From Actinophytocola xinjiangensis (lineage in GTDB: Bacteria > Actinomycetota > Actinomycetes > Mycobacteriales > Pseudonocardiaceae): 64,000 bases of DNA. This document shows positions 61,354 to 64,000 of this stretch, piece by piece. Position 1 is the stretch's first letter, and the number at the start of each line of letters is the position of its first letter. Under the pieces are notes generated by a model, which was not told the origin of the DNA, ran no database searches, and saw nothing but the letters and a program-made list of their open reading frames with translations. The stretch spans positions 405,010-469,009 of the forward strand of contig NZ_MSIF01000004.1 of NCBI RefSeq assembly GCF_001921215.1, in the 5' to 3' direction. Both the position numbers and the translations under genes were made by a program.

Positions 61354-64000
61354 GTGGTGGCGGCCTTGGACGAGGTGCCGGCGGCCGGCGGTCTCGGCGA
61401 GTGCGCGGCACTCGTCCGGTCGGCCGAGGCGTTGCGGTCCAGTGCCCCGGAACTGGCCGTCCAACTGGTTCGCCGGGCTGTGGTGGTCGGCGCCGCCGAC
61501 CTGGCCTCGGCCGGCGATCTTCCCGATCAGGTCAGGTCGTTGGCGACGTCGTTGGCCATGCGGGCGCGGGCGGTGCTGTCGGCCGGCCTGGTCCGGGTCA
61601 GCCACTACGCGGACGCGATCGAGCCGTCGCTGTCGGCGCTCTCCCTCGCGGAGAGCGCCGGCGACGACGACCTCGCCCTGTCGGTTCGTCTCGATCTCGC
61701 GGCGTGTGCCAGGGAGGTCGGCGAGCCGCTGCTGGGCTGCGCGATCCTGCGTCCGGTCCTGGAGTCCCCACTGGCCCGGCCGTCGGTCCGCGCGGTCGCG
61801 CTGGGCCGCCTGGTCGGCTGCCTGGCGCACGTGGCCCGCCGCGACGACGTGGAGGACGCGCTCACCGAGGCCGACCGTCTCCTGGGGGCCGACGACGGCC
61901 TTTCCTCGGACCTGCGCCGGATCGAACGTGTCCGGTTGTCGGTCCGTGCCGCCGCCTACCACCGCTGGTACGGCGACACCGAGGACGCGATCGACGCGGC
62001 CCGCGAGGCGTTGGGCCAGCTCAACCGCCTGCGCGGCAGCCGCCCGGAAACGACTCGCCTGCGCGCCCAACTGGTCCTGGAACTGACCTGCGCCCTTCTG
62101 GACGACGGCGACCTGTCCGAGGCCGAGTCGGTCGCCGCCCCTCTGCTGGACGAACCGGCGCGGGCGACGTCCGCCGCCGCCCTCGGCCAACTCATGCTGG
62201 CCGTCGCCACCCGCATCCACCTGCCGGCGGGTCGGGTCGAGCGCGGCCGGGCCCTCTTGGACCAGGCGGCCCAACTGGGCACCCGCCACACCCTCGACGG
62301 CATCCTCGCTGACGCCCTCACCACCATCTCCCATCTCGACGAACAAGCCGGCCTGACCACCGAGGCCCTCGACGCCGCCCGCACCGCCCGCGCGGCCGAC
62401 CACCGCAGACTCCGAGCGACCGCGCGAGCCGCCCGCCGCCTGCTGGTGGTCGTCGGCGCGGCCAGGGACTGGAACGCCACGGCGGCGAGTACCCTGCTCA
62501 CCACCCTCCTCACCTCCACCCACCCCCGAACCACCACCGCTCCCGAGCCGATGTCCCACCACGCCGCACCCCCCGCCGATCCCGCGGCAGAGCGGCCCCC
62601 GGCAGCCCACACGGCCCCAACCCCGGTCGCGTTGTCCGAAGACCAGTCGGCGAGCCATGCTGCGGCGCAGGTGGCGTTGTCCGGAGGTCCGTCGTCGGCG
62701 AGTCATGCTGCGGGGGAGGTGGCGTTGTCTGGGGGCCCGGCTTCGTCAAGCCATGTTTCGCCGCAGGTGGCGTTGTCCGAAGACCAGTCGGCGAGTCACG
62801 CTGCGGCGCAGGTGGCGTTGTCCGGAGGTCCGTCGTCGGCGAGTCATGCTGCGGGGGAGGTGGCGTTGTCTGGGGGCCCGGCTTCGTCAAGCCATGTTTC
62901 GCCGCAGGTGGCGTTGTCCGAAGACCAGTCGGCGAGTCACGCTGCGGCGCAGGTGGCGTTGTCCGGAGGTCCGTCGTCGGCGAGTCACGCCGCGGCGCAG
63001 GTGGCGTTGCCTGGGGAGCAGTCGTCGAGCCAGTTTCTGGCGCACGCGCCGCTGAACGGGATGCCCCCCGAACACGCGACCGCGGAGGACAGGCACCCGA
63101 GTCGGGCATCCCTGACCCGACAAGCCGCGGAACAGCCGGCATCGTCCCTCGCGGCCTCGCCATCGCAGTCCGAGGGAGATCATTCGTCTCCGGAGCCAGC
63201 GGCTGACCTGCTGGACCGCGAGGGTCTCTACCGCCGCCTCCACGCGGTCCGCAACGGCGAACGCCCGGTGGCTCTGGCCCTGGTCCGCCTGGCCGAGAAC
63301 GGCACACATCCCGGTGTGAACCTCACCGGTCTGGCCGACCGCCTGCGTGACCTGGTCCCCGCCAACGCCGAGCTGGCCCACTCGGACGGCGCCGAGCTGG
63401 CCGTCATCCTCCCCAGCACCACCAAGGACCAGGCCGAAGAGTTCGCCAGAACGATCCGCGACACCGCCCTGCGCGCCGACTGGCTGACCCAGGCCAACGC
63501 CCGCGGCATCAGCACCGGCGTCGGCCAGTCCAACCCCGATGCGCCGTCGGTGGACGTCGCCGCCCTCCTCAGCTCGGCCCGCCACGCCCTGACCCCACCC
63601 GAACCCCACCGCCGCCCCGGCGAACGCACCCAACCCATCCCCGCCCTCGCCCACTCCCCGGAGCCCACCTTCCACGACACCGCCGACACCCTCCGCATCG
63701 GCCGCACCATCATCGACTCCCTGAGCATCCCCGAAGGCAGCGGCGGCAAACGCCGGGCCGCCACCGGCGTCCACCCGGTCCCGACCCCCGCACCAGCCTC
63801 GGACAGCGCCCCAGCCGCCGACCTCGGCCCGTCGGGCGCCCCTGCCGCCCCGTCCTTCGCCCCGGGCGCCGGTTCTGCGCCTGGCCCCACCTCGACCAGC
63901 GGTGTCGGCCCGTCAGGCGTTCCGGTGTCGTCTGCTGCTGGGTCTGGTGCTGCTTCGGTCGGTGGTGTGGGCGCGTCGGGTGTTGGGGTGTCGTCTGCTG
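61354..64000 (+). CDS. Large protein with helical-repeat N terminus, Ser/Ala repeat linker and degenerate GGDEF-like domain (3' end beyond window)
   Basis: One frame stays open from GTG 61354 (or 61357) to the window end, at least 882 residues. Residues 1 to about 390 are all-helical and TPR-like (paired helices rich in Ala/Leu/Arg, for example AAREALGQLNRLRG). About 425-560 is a nested tandem repeat rich in Ser, Ala, His and Gln. About 610-750 resembles a diguanylate-cyclase fold (LLDREGLYRRLHAVRNG, then DGAELAVILPSTTKDQAEEFARTIRD), but the catalytic GGDEF is replaced by SDGAEL, so it should not make cyclic di-GMP. A low-complexity Pro/Ala/Ser/Gly tail follows. It begins 13 bases after ettA. 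A role in signalling or scaffolding is possible but unproven. Confidence 0.7.
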   Translation, partial: MVAALDEVPAAGGLGECAALVRSAEALRSSAPELAVQLVRRAVVVGAADLASAGDLPDQVRSLATSLAMRARAVLSAGLVRVSHYADAIEPSLSALSLAESAGDDDLALSVRLDLAACAREVGEPLLGCAILRPVLESPLARPSVRAVALGRLVGCLAHVARRDDVEDALTEADRLLGADDGLSSDLRRIERVRLSVRAAAYHRWYGDTEDAIDAAREALGQLNRLRGSRPETTRLRAQLVLELTCALLDDGDLSEAESVAAPLLDEPARATSAAALGQLMLAVATRIHLPAGRVERGRALLDQAAQLGTRHTLDGILADALTTISHLDEQAGLTTEALDAARTARAADHRRLRATARAARRLLVVVGAARDWNATAASTLLTTLLTSTHPRTTTAPEPMSHHAAPPADPAAERPPAAHTAPTPVALSEDQSASHAAAQVALSGGPSSASHAAGEVALSGGPASSSHVSPQVALSEDQSASHAAAQVALSGGPSSASHAAGEVALSGGPASSSHVSPQVALSEDQSASHAAAQVALSGGPSSASHAAAQVALPGEQSSSQFLAHAPLNGMPPEHATAEDRHPSRASLTRQAAEQPASSLAASPSQSEGDHSSPEPAADLLDREGLYRRLHAVRNGERPVALALVRLAENGTHPGVNLTGLADRLRDLVPANAELAHSDGAELAVILPSTTKDQAEEFARTIRDTALRADWLTQANARGISTGVGQSNPDAPSVDVAALLSSARHALTPPEPHRRPGERTQPIPALAHSPEPTFHDTADTLRIGRTIIDSLSIPEGSGGKRRAATGVHPVPTPAPASDSAPAADLGPSGAPAAPSFAPGAGSAPGPTSTSGVGPSGVPVSSAAGSGAASVGGVGASGVGVSSA
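62632..63039 (+). repeat. Nested tandem repeat: 45-48-bp units in a 141-bp higher-order period
   Basis: Units of 45, 48 and 48 bases, each encoding VALS followed by [ED/GG], Ser, Ala and His residues, form a 141-bp block that begins at 62632, 62773 and (partial) 62914. Blocks 1 and 2 are almost identical. The repeat is in frame with the host gene and keeps its frame. Its third codon positions are less GC-rich than the flanks. Recent amplification is indicated by the near identity; copy number probably varies between strains. Confidence 0.85.

Noticed and set aside
62632..63039. CRISPR array
   Set aside because: Repeats are directly adjacent, coding and in frame, without unique spacers, and no cas genes are near.
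62510..63307. 265-codon minus-strand Thr/Pro-rich repeat protein
   Set aside because: The plus-strand frame is open from 61354 to the window end, has structured domains on both sides of the repeat and follows ettA at 13 bases; the minus frame is its shadow.

Overview
The window comes from a high-GC actinobacterium. GC is high throughout, GTG starts and ATGA/GTGA gene overlaps are common, and the gene families present (ECF41-type sigma factor, SARP regulator, FAAL-started NRPS, EttA, CopD-CtaG fusion) are typical of the group. A Pseudonocardiaceae-like host is plausible, but the sequence alone does not prove the family.

Left flank (1-10017): an ECF41-type sigma factor, a VTT/DedA-family membrane protein, a FAD monooxygenase divergent from its likely TetR repressor with a palindromic operator between them, an RCC1-repeat protein, a small lectin-like protein next to a secreted Thr/Ser-rich protein, a DUF389 membrane protein and a membrane-anchored M28 peptidase.

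Centre (about 10099-49159, possibly to 51262): one very large biosynthetic operon in which nearly every gene overlaps the next. It opens with a promoter carrying five heptamers (consensus TCGATGN) at exact 11-bp spacing, the last ending 8 bp before a -10-like box. This is the layout of SARP-activated promoters, and a SARP gene lies at the far end (51435-53318). The first four genes make or modify building blocks: a carbamoyltransferase, SbnA-like and SbnB-like enzymes for 2,3-diaminopropionate (Dap), and a threonine-synthase-like PLP enzyme. Then come four megasynthases: FAAL-ACP-C-A-PCP; KS-AT-ACP-aminotransferase-C-A-PCP-C-A-PCP; C-A-PCP-X-A-PCP-C; and, after a SyrP/TauD-type dioxygenase, C*-A-PCP-X-A-PCP-TE. 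X marks condensation-like domains without the catalytic His, resembling the interface domains that recruit beta-hydroxylases. An MbtH protein, a three-gene ABC exporter, an ATP-grasp ligase and an aspartate 1-decarboxylase (PanD) finish the operon. Three adenylation domains carry the Val-Asp opening of beta-alanine-type specificity codes, and PanD makes beta-alanine. The predicted product is a lipopeptide rich in beta-amino acids, with Dap and/or carbamoyl-Dap (ureidoalanine), one PKS-derived beta-amino unit and at least one hydroxylated residue. I do not recognise it as a known compound.

Behind the operon are a Trp-rich 22-codon ORF, an uncharacterised gene coupled to a FemAB/GNAT-like acyltransferase, a truncated gene convergent with the SARP gene, degraded mobile-element sequence and an integrase remnant beside tRNA-Arg(TCT). 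That suggests the right edge of a formerly integrated region.

Right flank (54307-64000): tRNA-Arg, a LacI regulator divergent from an MFS transporter with a perfect 16-bp operator, a CopD-CtaG copper/cytochrome-oxidase assembly protein, an Ssb-like protein preceded by two DnaA boxes, EttA, and a large protein (cut by the window end) with a 141-bp nested tandem repeat and a degenerate GGDEF-like domain.
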